The notes under the pieces: model-generated
Database searches by the model: none
Told to the model about the DNA's origin: nothing
The model's input: the letters and a program-made list of their open reading frames with translations, nothing else
From: Novosphingobium umbonatum
Lineage (GTDB): Bacteria; Pseudomonadota; Alphaproteobacteria; Sphingomonadales; Sphingomonadaceae
Assembly: GCF_004005905.1 (NCBI RefSeq)
Contig: NZ_SACO01000016.1
Span: 1 to 64,000, forward strand
DNA length: 64,000 nucleotides
Direction: 5' to 3'
Part shown: positions 52,973 to 61,634 of the stretch, one piece after another
Layout: every line of letters begins with the position of its first letter
How positions within the stretch are numbered: position 1 is the stretch's first letter
Program-made: the position numbers and the translations under genes

Positions 52973-54661
52973 ATGCGTGAAGAGGGCAGATTGTGGGCAG
53001 CGGCCGGTGTGGCCAGCGAATGCGGCCCGCGTGCCAATAATCAGGATTTTGCAGGGGTTTACCTTGCCAGCGAAACCGAGCGGATGCGGCGTGGCATGGT
53101 GGCCGCGCTGGCCGACGGGGTCAGCGGCGGGCAGGGAGGGCGCGAGGCGGCCGAACTGGCCGTGCGCAGCCTGATCGAGGGTTATTACGCGCAAAGCGAT
53201 TCGATTGGCGTGGCCGCAGCGGTGCATCGCGTGATGGCGCCCTACAACCGCTGGCTGGCCGCGATGGGGCGGGGCGAGACTTTGGCTCATGCTGCCACCA
53301 CTTTCACCGCATTGGTCCTTCGCGGGCGTCGCGTGCATGTTTGCCATGTGGGGGACAGCCGCGCCTGGTTGCTGCGCGAAGGGCGGCTGCAGTTGATCAC
53401 GACCGACCATACCCACGCCCATCCCGACCGCCGCCATATCCTGCTGCGCGGACTGGGGCTGGAGGAGCAGTTGCGGCTTGACCATCACCAGTTGGAGCTG
53501 ACCGAGCATGACCGGTTGCTGTTGACCAGCGATGGCGTGCATGGCGTGTTGAACGCGCGAAAAATCGAGAAAATTCTGAGCCAACGCCATTCGGCTCAGG
53601 CTGATGCGCAGGCTTTGGTCGATGCTGCGCTGGCCGCAGGGGGGCAGGATAATGCCACCGCGCTGGTGCTGGATGTGGTGAGCCTGCCCGCGCTGGGCCA
53701 TGATGCGATTGCGGGTGATATGGCGCGCCTGCCTCTGCTGCCGCCGCCGGTGGAGGGGGAAAGCGTGGATGGTTTCCGCCTCGACAAGCTGTTGGCCGAG
53801 GGGCGCAGCACCAGCCTTTTCCTTGCCCATGACACGGTCGGCGGGGCGCAGGTGGTGGTTAAATTTCCCAAGCCCAGTCTTTTGTCCGACCATGCCGCGC
53901 GCGCGGCCTTCACCCGTGAAATGCTGGTGGCAAGCCGCGTGAGCAGCCCCTTTGTCGGCGGCAGCATTCCTGTGCCGCAGGACCGCCAGACGCGGCTGTA
54001 TGGCGTGCAGCCCTATTATGCGGGCGTGACCTTGGAACAGCGTCTGGCCTCGCCTCTGGGACTGGAGGAGGCTCTCGCTATTGCGGTGAAACTGACCCGC
54101 GCGGTCGCGGCCTTGCATCGGCAGGGCATCATCCATCGCGATATCAAACCGGACAATGTGATCCTGACCGAGGATGGCGGGCTGAAGCTGATCGATCTGG
54201 GCGTAGCGCGCCTGCCGCGTATCGAGGAGGCGATCGTCGAGGAAATCCCCGGCACGCCGGGCTATCTGGCGCCCGAAATGTTCGACGGCGAACAGGGCAG
54301 CGAGGCGAGCGACCAATTCGCGCTGGGGGTTACCCTGTGGCGCCTGTTCACCCGCCACTGGCCCTTTGGCGAGCCGGAACCGTTCAGCCGTCCGCGTTTC
54401 CGCCAACCGGCCTCGCCCAGCAAGCGTCGCCCCGAATTGCCCGCATGGCTGGATGCCGCCTTGATGCAGGCGGTGGCCGTGGAGCCCTCGGCAAGGTTTG
54501 GCGATGTGGTGGAATTGCTGCGCGCGCTGGAGGGCGGAGCGGCCGTAGAGCGGGTGGCCTTGCGCCCGTTGCCCTTGATCGAGCGCCATCCGGTCGCCTT
54601 TTGGAAAGGCGTTAGCGCGTTGCTTTTCGCCGCTTTTCTGGTGGCGGTGATCTGGCGGTGA
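52973..54661 (+). CDS. Fused PP2C-type phosphatase and Ser/Thr protein kinase
   Basis: 562 residues from the ATG after GAGAGGGG (8-nt gap). The N-terminal PP2C domain (1-240) keeps its metal motifs: SECGPRANNQDF, ALADGVSGGQGG, HVGDSRAW, LTSDGVHGVL and GGQDNATAL. The C-terminal Hanks-type kinase (about 250-520) has VVVKFPKP with the ATP Lys, HRDIKPDN, and the Mg2+ motif as DLG instead of DFG (LIDLGVARL), then GTPGYLAPEM. A C-terminal membrane helix (about 540-560) anchors it. Such fusions recur in proteobacterial nitrate clusters; the substrate is not known. It is followed by nasT. Confidence 0.85.
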   Translation: MREEGRLWAAAGVASECGPRANNQDFAGVYLASETERMRRGMVAALADGVSGGQGGREAAELAVRSLIEGYYAQSDSIGVAAAVHRVMAPYNRWLAAMGRGETLAHAATTFTALVLRGRRVHVCHVGDSRAWLLREGRLQLITTDHTHAHPDRRHILLRGLGLEEQLRLDHHQLELTEHDRLLLTSDGVHGVLNARKIEKILSQRHSAQADAQALVDAALAAGGQDNATALVLDVVSLPALGHDAIAGDMARLPLLPPPVEGESVDGFRLDKLLAEGRSTSLFLAHDTVGGAQVVVKFPKPSLLSDHAARAAFTREMLVASRVSSPFVGGSIPVPQDRQTRLYGVQPYYAGVTLEQRLASPLGLEEALAIAVKLTRAVAALHRQGIIHRDIKPDNVILTEDGGLKLIDLGVARLPRIEEAIVEEIPGTPGYLAPEMFDGEQGSEASDQFALGVTLWRLFTRHWPFGEPEPFSRPRFRQPASPSKRRPELPAWLDAALMQAVAVEPSARFGDVVELLRALEGGAAVERVALRPLPLIERHPVAFWKGVSALLFAAFLVAVIWR

Positions 54662-54884
54662 AGGGGGGGGCAGGACAGGCAAGGGGGCAGCTCCGTAAAT
54701 CGGGCGGCGCCTTTGCCGGAAGAGAATCGAAAAGGTTTCAAGCCAGCTCCACGCCTTTGCAGAGCAGCTATTGCCTCCCTCATGCCGCCAAGCGCGGGGT
54801 GATGCAAGGGGCAAAACTCACGCTATGGGCTGCCAAACAGAAAGCCTCTTGCCAATCGTTCGCCCTCTGCCCACCCTTGCGCCC

Positions 54885-55463
54885 ATGCGTGTAGCGATCA
54901 TCGATGAGAGCGCCGTTCGCGCCAGCGTCATGCAAGACGGGCTGGCCGAATTGGGCGATTGCGAGATTTTCGTCGTGACGGAACGGCGGGGATTGGTGCG
55001 TCGTATTTCCGAGATAGACCCTGATATCGTGCTGATGGATCTGGGAAATCCCAGTCGAGACGTGCTGGAGGAGTATTTCGCGGTTAGTCGCGCCTTGGCT
55101 CGGCCCATTGCCATGTTTGTCGATGAAACCGACGAGGAATCCATCGGCGCCAGCATTGATGCGGGTGTTTCGGCTTATGTGGTGGACGGCTTCGCCCAGC
55201 ATCGCATCCGCTCGATCCTCGATCTGGCCATTCGCCGGTTTCATGCCTTTTCGCGCCTACAAACCGATCTCGCCGATGCACGCAGCAAATTGGCCGAGCG
55301 TGAGGCAGTGGACGCAGCCAAGCGCATCCTGATGCAGAGCAGGGGGCTGAGCGAGCCGCAAGCCTATGCCGAATTGCGCAAGACCGCGATGAATCAGGGG
55401 CGCCGTCTGGTGGACATTGCCGAAGCGGTGGTGACGGCACAAAAATTGATGGGAGGCGTTTGA
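54885..55463 (+). CDS. nasT: NasT-type ANTAR-domain antiterminator
   Basis: 192 residues: a receiver-like domain (1-120) and an ANTAR RNA-binding domain (about 125-188; REAVDAAKRILMQSRGLSEP, QAYAELRKTAMNQGRRLVDI). NasT binds leader RNA hairpins and lets RNA polymerase pass a terminator, unless held by NasS. The receiver keeps Asp52 (MDLGNPSRD), but the usual Lys-Pro switch is YVVDGF, so it is probably a pseudo-receiver controlled by NasS rather than phosphorylation. The start is the ATG at 54885 (MRVAIIDES); an upstream in-frame extension has no homology. It is one base from nasS. Confidence 0.9.
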   Translation: MRVAIIDESAVRASVMQDGLAELGDCEIFVVTERRGLVRRISEIDPDIVLMDLGNPSRDVLEEYFAVSRALARPIAMFVDETDEESIGASIDAGVSAYVVDGFAQHRIRSILDLAIRRFHAFSRLQTDLADARSKLAEREAVDAAKRILMQSRGLSEPQAYAELRKTAMNQGRRLVDIAEAVVTAQKLMGGV

Positions 55464-55464
55464 A

Positions 55465-56682
55465 ATGGCCACCAAATTTTCGATCGGTTTTCTGCCGCTG
55501 GTGGATGCCGCGCTGCCCATTCTGGCGCATGAGCACGGCTTTGCGACGGATGAAGGGCTAAGCCTGCATCTGGTCAAGGATGTCAGCTGGGCGACCGTGC
55601 TCGACCGGCTGCTGTATGGCCATACCGATGCTGCGCATATGGTCGCGCCTTTGGCGATTGCCACGACGTTGGGGCGCGGGCGTCCGGCCCAGCCTTTGGC
55701 GGTGCCTTTCGTGCTGGGGCTCAATGGTAATGCCATCACCATGCGGCCCGAACTGGCGGCGCAAGTGTGCCCGACAGGGGGGCTGGGGGAACCGGCCAAG
55801 GTGGGGGCGGCCTTGCGGGATGTCGCCTTGGCGCGCAAGGCGGCGGGTGATCCTTTGCGTTTTGGCGTGGTCCATCGCTATTCCAGCCATAATTACATGC
55901 TGCGCTACTGGCTGGCCGCTTGCGGCATCCGGCCCGACGAGGACGTAGAGATTTCGACGGTTCCGCCCCCTTTCTGCGCCGATGCGCTGGAGGCGGGCGA
56001 GGTGGATGCCATTTGCGTTGGCGAGCCATGGAACAGCGTGGCGGTGGAACGCGGCGCGGGAGTGATCGTTCTGGCTACCGCGCAAATCTGGCGGCGCGGG
56101 GTGGAAAAGGTTCTGGCCATGCGCGAGCCGGTGATGGCCGAGCGGCGCGAGGAAGTGGAGGCTTTGGTGCGGGCCCTGCACCGTGCTGCGCAGCAATTCA
56201 TTGATCCGGAAGCCTTACTGGACAATGCTGCCATTCTGGCCCGCGCCGAATATCTCGATGGCAATGTCGATTTGATCCAGCGCGCGCTGGCCGATCGTCT
56301 GTTGCTTCATCGCGGAGGGGATCTGGTCCATTACCCCGATTTCATGTTCCAATACCGTGAAGTCGCCAATTTCCCATGGGTCAGTCAGGCGCAATGGCTA
56401 TACACCCAGATGTTGCGTTGGGACGGTTCGGCCTATAGCGAAACGGATGCGGCGGCGGCGGGCAGGGTGTTCCGCCCTGATGTCTACCGCAGCGCCATGA
56501 TGGGCAGCGAGGCGCCTTTGCCCGGTGCCTCCTCCAAGGTCGAGGGCAGCTTGCATCAGCCGATGGTTGTCGGAACGCAGCAGGGCGCGATAACTCTGGG
56601 CGGAAATGCCTATTTTGATGGACGTTTCTTCGATCCGGATCAGATGTATGAGTATATCCAACAGGACTTATACGCCAAATAG
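55465..56682 (+). CDS. nasS: NasS-type nitrate sensor (NrtA-like, cytosolic)
   Basis: 405 residues with the fold of NrtA/CmpA nitrate-binding proteins but no signal peptide, the distinguishing feature of NasS. Nitrate-binding-family stretches include IGFLPLVDAALPILAHEHGF, DAAHMVAPLAIA, YSSHNYMLRYWLAA, VPPPFCADAL and CVGEPWNS. In the known NasS-NasT systems, nitrate binding releases NasT from this protein. The gene starts right after the nasT stop, so the partners are made together. It is 318 bp upstream of nrtA, with an ANTAR leader in between. Confidence 0.88.
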   Translation: MATKFSIGFLPLVDAALPILAHEHGFATDEGLSLHLVKDVSWATVLDRLLYGHTDAAHMVAPLAIATTLGRGRPAQPLAVPFVLGLNGNAITMRPELAAQVCPTGGLGEPAKVGAALRDVALARKAAGDPLRFGVVHRYSSHNYMLRYWLAACGIRPDEDVEISTVPPPFCADALEAGEVDAICVGEPWNSVAVERGAGVIVLATAQIWRRGVEKVLAMREPVMAERREEVEALVRALHRAAQQFIDPEALLDNAAILARAEYLDGNVDLIQRALADRLLLHRGGDLVHYPDFMFQYREVANFPWVSQAQWLYTQMLRWDGSAYSETDAAAAGRVFRPDVYRSAMMGSEAPLPGASSKVEGSLHQPMVVGTQQGAITLGGNAYFDGRFFDPDQMYEYIQQDLYAK

Positions 56683-56763
56683 CGTATAACTTGCCGCAGT
56701 GCACAAGAAGCGCTTGCGGAATCGGCGGGCCCTGACTTAGCTTCACATCCATGGTTCAGGAGG

Positions 56764-56832
56764 GAAGCACCAAGGACGGGGCTTTTCCGCTGAGGGGACC
56801 AAACAGCAATTTTACGTGGCAACGAAGCCGCC
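56764..56832 (+). promoter_or_regulatory. ANTAR-responsive two-hairpin leader of nrtA
   Basis: Hairpin P1: GAAGCACC - loop AAGGAC (56772-56777) - GGGGCTTTT. Hairpin P2: CGTGGC - loop AACGAA (56821-56826) - GCCGCC. Both loops are hexanucleotides with A at position 1 and G at position 4, the signature recognised by ANTAR proteins. The 3' arm of P2 (56827-56832) is also the 5' arm of the following terminator, so forming P2 prevents termination. The linker is about 28 nt. This fits NasT-dependent antitermination of the nrt operon in response to nitrate. Confidence 0.8.
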
Positions 56833-56873
56833 CGATCTGTTCCAATTGAGGAAGCGGATCGAGGCGGTTTTTT
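56828..56873 (+). terminator. Intrinsic terminator in nrtA leader (conditional)
   Basis: CCGCCCGATCTGTTCC pairs, with two single-base bulges, with GGAAGCGGATCGAGGCGG around loop AATTGA, followed by T6 (56868-56873). It is 127 bp before the nrtA ATG, so it would stop transcription of the whole nrt operon unless opened by P2. Confidence 0.85.
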
Positions 56874-57000
56874 GCGTTTTGGGCTTTGGCTTGGCGAATG
56901 GCGCGCGATGGCGCGCTTTCCGCAACGAGATCCTGTGTCCGAAAACTGCGTGCGATGGCTGGGCATGCCCCAAGGCGATTTTAAACAGGGATGTGGGACA

Positions 57001-58296
57001 ATGGCACAAGATGACGTTTCCGACCGCAACCGCACGGTTTTCAACCGGCGCAGCCTGCTCAAGACCGGCGCTGGCGTAGCCGCTGCCGCTCTGGGTGAGG
57101 GCCTGTTGTCGGCACCCGCGCTGGCCGCTGGTGGTCCGCCCGAGGTGAAGGGCGCCAAGCTGGGCTTTATCGCACTGACGGACGCCGCGCCTTTGATTGT
57201 GGCCAAGGAATTGGGCCTGTTTGCCAAATATGGCATGCCCGATGTGCAATTGGTGAAGCAGGCCAGCTGGGGCGCCACGCGCGACAATCTGGTGCTGGGC
57301 AGCGGTGGCGGCGGCATTGATGGCGCGCATCTGCTGACCCCTATGGCCTATTTCCTGACCTTGGGCGTACAGGCCCGCACCACGCCGATGAGCATTCTGG
57401 CCCGCCTCAACACCAATGGGCAGGGCATTTCGGTCGACAAGGAATATCTGGCGGCCAAGGCCGACCTTAACGCTGGCAAGATGAAGGGCATTATCGCCCA
57501 GAAAAAGGCCAGCGGCAAAAAGATCACCATGGCGATGACCTTCCCCGGCGGCACGCATGACCTGTGGATCCGCTATTGGCTGGCCGCTGGTGGTATTGAT
57601 CCGGACAAGGATGTGGACCTGATCACCGTGCCGCCTCCGCAGATGGTGGCCAATATGAAGGCGGGCACGATGGACGCCTTCTGCGTGGGTGAACCATGGA
57701 ATGCGCAATTGGTGGACCAGAAGCTGGGCTATACGGCGGTTTCCACCGGCCAGATGTGGATGAACCACCCCGAAAAGAGCTTTACCATGCGCGCCGATTG
57801 GGTGGCCGCGCATCCCAATGCTGCCATTGCCATTACCGCCGCCATTATCGAGGCGCAGAAATGGGCCGATAATCCCGCCAATGTCAGCCGTCTGGCGATG
57901 ATGATCTCGGGCCGAGATTACCTGAAGGTTCCGGTGGGCGATATTGCGAGCCGTCTGCAGGGCAATTTCGCCATGGGTGACGGGCGCAACATTCCCAATG
58001 CGCCGTTCAGGATGAAGTTCCTCGCCAACCATGCCTCCTTCCCCTTCAAGAGCCATGATCTGTGGTTCCTGGTGGAAAACCAGCGCTGGGGCAAATTGCC
58101 GATGAACCTCAACCGCGGGGCCACCATCGCCAAGGTCAACCGCGCCGATATCTGGCGCGCGGCGGCGGCCAAGGTGGGCGGCGTGCCAGTGCCTCCGGGC
58201 GACAGCCGTGGGCCCGAACGCTTCTTTGACGGCAAGGTCTTCGATCCAGGCAAGCCTGACGCCTATCTGGCCAGCCTGGGCATCAAGCGCGTTTAA
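57001..58296 (+). CDS. nrtA: Nitrate ABC transporter substrate-binding protein NrtA
   Basis: 431 residues. A Tat signal (NRRSLLKTGAGVAAAALGEG, cleaved near ALAA) is followed by a CmpA/NrtA-type nitrate-binding body: KLGFIALTDAAPLIVAKELG, GSGGGGIDGAHLLTPMAYFL, FPGGTHDLWIRYWLAAGG, VPPPQMVANM and FCVGEPWNAQL. It binds nitrate in the periplasm and delivers it to NrtB. The start is MAQDDVSD after GGGATGTGG; an upstream in-frame extension overlaps the leader. It is the first gene of the nrtABC transcript, regulated by the ANTAR leader. Confidence 0.9.
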   Translation: MAQDDVSDRNRTVFNRRSLLKTGAGVAAAALGEGLLSAPALAAGGPPEVKGAKLGFIALTDAAPLIVAKELGLFAKYGMPDVQLVKQASWGATRDNLVLGSGGGGIDGAHLLTPMAYFLTLGVQARTTPMSILARLNTNGQGISVDKEYLAAKADLNAGKMKGIIAQKKASGKKITMAMTFPGGTHDLWIRYWLAAGGIDPDKDVDLITVPPPQMVANMKAGTMDAFCVGEPWNAQLVDQKLGYTAVSTGQMWMNHPEKSFTMRADWVAAHPNAAIAITAAIIEAQKWADNPANVSRLAMMISGRDYLKVPVGDIASRLQGNFAMGDGRNIPNAPFRMKFLANHASFPFKSHDLWFLVENQRWGKLPMNLNRGATIAKVNRADIWRAAAAKVGGVPVPPGDSRGPERFFDGKVFDPGKPDAYLASLGIKRV

Positions 58297-58309
58297 GGGA
58301 GGATAAGCG

Positions 58310-59260
58310 ATGGCCACCGCGCCCGAAACCATCACTCCGCCGGCGGAAAACGCCCCATCTTCTGCCGGTGGAGAAGCGGTCATCCTGCGCTATCCCGCTT
58401 CGGCCATTGTCCGAAAGGTATTGCCTGTGATGACCGCCCCCCGCCATCCGGTGTTGATCCGGTTGCAGGCGCTGGCCTCGACCGTGCTGCCTACGGTGAT
58501 GATGTTGGCCATTCTGTTGCTGGCATGGTCCATGGCCTGCAGCAGCCCGGAATCCGCGCTGCCCAGCCCGGGCAAGGTGTGGGAGGAATCGCATGAGGTG
58601 ATCATGCATCCGCTCAAGGGCGTGGAGTTCCACGGACTGGTGCCCGACATTCAGGACGGCGGCGATGTGGGCATCGGTGGCCATATCATGAAGTCGCTGG
58701 CCCGCGTGCTCAAGGGCTATACGCTGGCTGCCGTGGTCGGCGTGGCGCTGGGCATGTTGGTGGGGACCAACAAATATGCCTTCCGCGCGCTGGACCCGCT
58801 GTTTCAGGTGTTGCGCACCGTGCCGCCGCTGGCATGGTTGCCGATCAGTCTTGCCATGTTTCAGGAAGCCCAGCCCTCGGCCATCTTCCTGATCTTTGTG
58901 ACGGCGATCTGGCCGATCATCATGAACACGGCGGTGGGCGTGCAGAATATCCCTTCGCAATATCGCAATGTGGCCAAGGTTCTGGCGCTCAATCCGGCGG
59001 AATATTTCATCCGTATCGTGCTGCCCGCCTGCGTGCCGCACATGTTCACTGGCCTGCGCATCGGCGTTGGCATGAGCTGGCTGGCGATCGTGGCGGCCGA
59101 GATGGTGCAGGGCGGCACGGGTATCGGCTTCTTCATCTGGGATAGCTACAATAGCTCGCTGCTGTCCGACACGATTGTCGCTCTGGTTTGGATTGGCGTC
59201 GTCGGCTTTGCGCTTGACCGGATCGTGGGCCTGATTGGCCGCCTGATCGCCCGTTCCTGA
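58310..59260 (+). CDS. nrtB: Nitrate ABC transporter permease NrtB
   Basis: 316-residue inner-membrane permease with about six to seven helices. The EAA-type loop (RIVLPACVPHMFTGLRIGVG) and GMSWLAIVAAEMVQGGTGIG are the NrtB/SsuC family signature. The N-terminal ~50 residues are a cytosolic Ala/Pro/Glu-rich extension. It forms the pore for nitrate import with NrtA and NrtC. GGGAGG precedes the start; 13 bp separate it from nrtA and 26 bp from nrtC. Confidence 0.9.
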   Translation: MATAPETITPPAENAPSSAGGEAVILRYPASAIVRKVLPVMTAPRHPVLIRLQALASTVLPTVMMLAILLLAWSMACSSPESALPSPGKVWEESHEVIMHPLKGVEFHGLVPDIQDGGDVGIGGHIMKSLARVLKGYTLAAVVGVALGMLVGTNKYAFRALDPLFQVLRTVPPLAWLPISLAMFQEAQPSAIFLIFVTAIWPIIMNTAVGVQNIPSQYRNVAKVLALNPAEYFIRIVLPACVPHMFTGLRIGVGMSWLAIVAAEMVQGGTGIGFFIWDSYNSSLLSDTIVALVWIGVVGFALDRIVGLIGRLIARS

Positions 59261-59286
59261 TCGCCTATACCCAAAGGATAGTTTCC

Positions 59287-60087
59287 ATGAAGCAACGTTC
59301 CTATCTCGCGCTGGAAGGCATCACGGTGGAATTCCCCACCAAATCCGGCCCCTTTTGCGCGCTCGACAAGGTGGACCTCAATATTGAAAAGGGCCAGTTT
59401 GTTGCACTGATCGGCCATTCGGGTTGCGGCAAGTCCACGCTTCTCAACGCCGTGGCGGGGCTGAACACGCCGACCAAGGGTGTGATCTTTCTGGATGGCG
59501 AAGTGATTGACCGCCCCGGCCCGGACCGCGCCGTGGTGTTTCAGGACCATTCGCTGCTGCCTTGGCTGACGGTGGAGGAAAATGTTGCGCTGGCCGTGTC
59601 CAAAACCGCACAGGGCAAGAGCCGCAATGAACAGCGCGACTGGGTGATGCATAATCTGGAACTGGTGCAGATGGCCCATGCCGCCAAGAAGCGCCCCGGC
59701 GAGATTTCGGGCGGTATGAAGCAACGTGTGGGCATTGCCCGCGCCATTGCCATGCAGCCCCGCGTCTTGCTGATGGACGAGCCTTTCGGCGCGCTGGACG
59801 CTCTGACCCGTGCGGCTTTGCAGGACGTGGTGATGGACCTGCAGGCGCGGCTCAACAACACCGTGTTGATGATCACCCATGACGTGGACGAGGCGGTGCT
59901 TTTGTCCGATCGCGTGGTGATGATGACCAATGGTCCGGCGGCCCGCATCGGGCAGGATCTGGCGGTCGATCTGCCCCGTCCGCGTGGACGCCTGAGCGTG
60001 ATCGATCTGCCCGCCTATGCCGATGCGCGCAGCGAGATCATCCACTTCCTGCACGAGCGTTATCGCAATCCTTCGCTCGCCGCCTGA
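59287..60087 (+). CDS. nrtC: Nitrate ABC transporter ATPase NrtC
   Basis: 266-residue ABC ATPase: Walker A GHSGCGKST, Q-loop in VVFQDHSLLPWL, signature EISGGMKQRVGIA, Walker B VLLMDEPFGALD, and H-loop in ITHDVDEA. DHSLLPWLTVEENV is typical of the nitrate/sulfonate/taurine group. It lacks the C-terminal NrtA-like fusion found in cyanobacterial NrtC, so it corresponds to the NrtD type in length. It energises NrtB. It is followed by a porin gene on the same strand. Confidence 0.9.
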   Translation: MKQRSYLALEGITVEFPTKSGPFCALDKVDLNIEKGQFVALIGHSGCGKSTLLNAVAGLNTPTKGVIFLDGEVIDRPGPDRAVVFQDHSLLPWLTVEENVALAVSKTAQGKSRNEQRDWVMHNLELVQMAHAAKKRPGEISGGMKQRVGIARAIAMQPRVLLMDEPFGALDALTRAALQDVVMDLQARLNNTVLMITHDVDEAVLLSDRVVMMTNGPAARIGQDLAVDLPRPRGRLSVIDLPAYADARSEIIHFLHERYRNPSLAA

Positions 60088-60183
60088 TTTTCCGCCAATT
60101 TTGCCCAGAACAGAACACCCGCGATGACGGGAAGGGGAGAGGATCGCCTGCAAGTCAGGGATTCAAACATGAGGGGACAAGCC

Positions 60184-61476
60184 ATGTTACGTTATTTGCT
60201 GGCCACCGCGCCAATCGCTTTATTGGCCACCAATGCCCAGGCCGCTGATGCTCCCAAGAAGCAATTTGGTGATCCGGTCGCTTTTGCCGATGGCATGACG
60301 CTGGACCCCATTCTGGACGCGCGTCTGCGCTGGGAAAATGTGGACCGTCCGACGGCTTCGGACGCGGATGCTGTGACCTTGCGTGTCCGCGCTGGTGCGG
60401 AAATCAAGGACAAGTCCACCGGCCTTTCGGCTTTGTTCGAAGGCGCGGGCACGGTGGCTCTGGGCCGCAGCTATGACGCCTTTCCCTATGTGAATGCCGC
60501 CAGCAATCAGGATCGCAACAGCCATGCCGTGATCCCCGATCCGGAAAATGCGGCGATCAACCGCTTGCAAATCGGCTATCAGAACAAGATTTTCGGCCTG
60601 ACCGTCGGACGCCAGCGCATCACGCTGGACGATCAACGCTTTGTTGGCGCGCTGGCATGGCGTCAGAACGAGCAGACCTTTGATGCGGCCCGCGCCACGG
60701 TCAATTATGGCCCGATCTCGCTGGACGGCACCTATGCCAAGAGCCAGCGCACCGTGTTTGGCAATGATGGCGGCGCGCGCAAGGCCTATAATGGCCAGTT
60801 CATCTTCCTCGGCGCGGGCTACAAACACAAGCTGGGTCAGGTGAAGGGCTTTGCCTATCTGCTTGATTACGACAAGACCGCCTTTTCCAACGCCGCCGCG
60901 CGTAGCACGCTGGATAGTTCGCAAACCTATGGCGCACGCTTCGTCACCGCCCCGTATAAGTTCGGCAAGACCGTCAGCCTCAACCTGACCGGCAGCTATG
61001 CCAAGCAGCGCGAATATGGCAACAACACCAAGGCCTATCAGGTGGAATATCTGGCGGGCGAGGGCAATTTGACCATGGGCAACCATATGGTCACGGTCGG
61101 CTATGAAGAGCTGGGCGCCAGCACCAAGGCCGCCAATGGCACCTGGTCGTTCCAGACCCCGATGGCGCTGCTGCACAAGTTCAACGGCACGGCCGACATG
61201 TTCCTGACCACGCCTGCCAATGGTTTGCGCGACAGCTATGTCGGGCTTTCGGGCAAGTTTCCCAAGGTCAAGGCTTTACCCGGCCTGAATTACAGCGCCA
61301 GCTATCACCTGTTCGGTTCGGACGTGAAAAGCACCAAATATGGCAATGAGTTCGACGCCCAGATCGGCTTCAAGACCCGCAAGATCAACTGGCTGGTGAA
61401 ATATGCCGATTATCAGGCCAAGGGCTTTGGTGTGGATACCAAAAAGTTCTGGCTCCAGGCCGAATACGCCTTCTGA
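60184..61476 (+). CDS. Alginate-export-type outer-membrane porin
   Basis: 430 residues from the ATG after GAGGGGAC (5-nt gap). A signal peptide (ending AQA) is followed by an alginate_exp (AlgE-like) beta-barrel: PILDARLRWENVD, RAGAEIKDKSTGLSALFEGA, RLQIGYQNKIFGLTVGRQRI, and a terminal Phe (AEYAF). In nitrate clusters of sphingomonads and relatives this porin sits beside nrt/nir genes and probably lets nitrate cross the outer membrane. It is 97 bp after nrtC, likely in the same transcript. Confidence 0.8.
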   Translation: MLRYLLATAPIALLATNAQAADAPKKQFGDPVAFADGMTLDPILDARLRWENVDRPTASDADAVTLRVRAGAEIKDKSTGLSALFEGAGTVALGRSYDAFPYVNAASNQDRNSHAVIPDPENAAINRLQIGYQNKIFGLTVGRQRITLDDQRFVGALAWRQNEQTFDAARATVNYGPISLDGTYAKSQRTVFGNDGGARKAYNGQFIFLGAGYKHKLGQVKGFAYLLDYDKTAFSNAAARSTLDSSQTYGARFVTAPYKFGKTVSLNLTGSYAKQREYGNNTKAYQVEYLAGEGNLTMGNHMVTVGYEELGASTKAANGTWSFQTPMALLHKFNGTADMFLTTPANGLRDSYVGLSGKFPKVKALPGLNYSASYHLFGSDVKSTKYGNEFDAQIGFKTRKINWLVKYADYQAKGFGVDTKKFWLQAEYAF

Positions 61477-61561
61477 TTTGCGTGATTGCATCGCTGCCCG
61501 TCAAAATCTCTTGCAGATTGGCATCGATGCGCTATTCTAAGGGCAATCGGTGCCGGATTCT

Positions 61562-61634
61562 CCACCCAAAGTCGGGTGGCATGGCAAAGAATCACCGGCC
61601 CACTATCCCCATCATGCGTGGCAATGCAGCCGCC
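61562..61634 (+). promoter_or_regulatory. ANTAR-responsive two-hairpin leader of nirB
   Basis: P1: CCACCC - loop AAAGTC (61568-61573) - GGGTGG. P2: GTGGC - loop AATGCA (61623-61628) - GCCGC. Both hexaloops have A1 and G4. The 3' arm of P2 overlaps the 5' arm of the next terminator. P2 with its flanks (CGTGGC...GCCGCC) is nearly identical to P2 of the nrtA leader, while the linker is longer (about 38 nt). The remainder of 61477-61710 has no gene. Confidence 0.85.

Noticed and set aside
52874-54814. A 646-codon minus-strand frame opposite the phosphatase-kinase gene
   Set aside because: The plus strand has all PP2C and kinase motifs; the antisense product is low-complexity in Gln, His and Arg.
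54662-54884. A third ANTAR leader before nasT
   Set aside because: No pair of A1/G4 hexaloop hairpins and no T-run terminator could be found there.
56683-56763. A possible sigma-54 promoter for nrtA (GTGCAC...CTTGCG)
   Set aside because: The spacing between the two elements is about 9 bp instead of the 5 required between TGGCAC and TTGC, so it cannot be supported.
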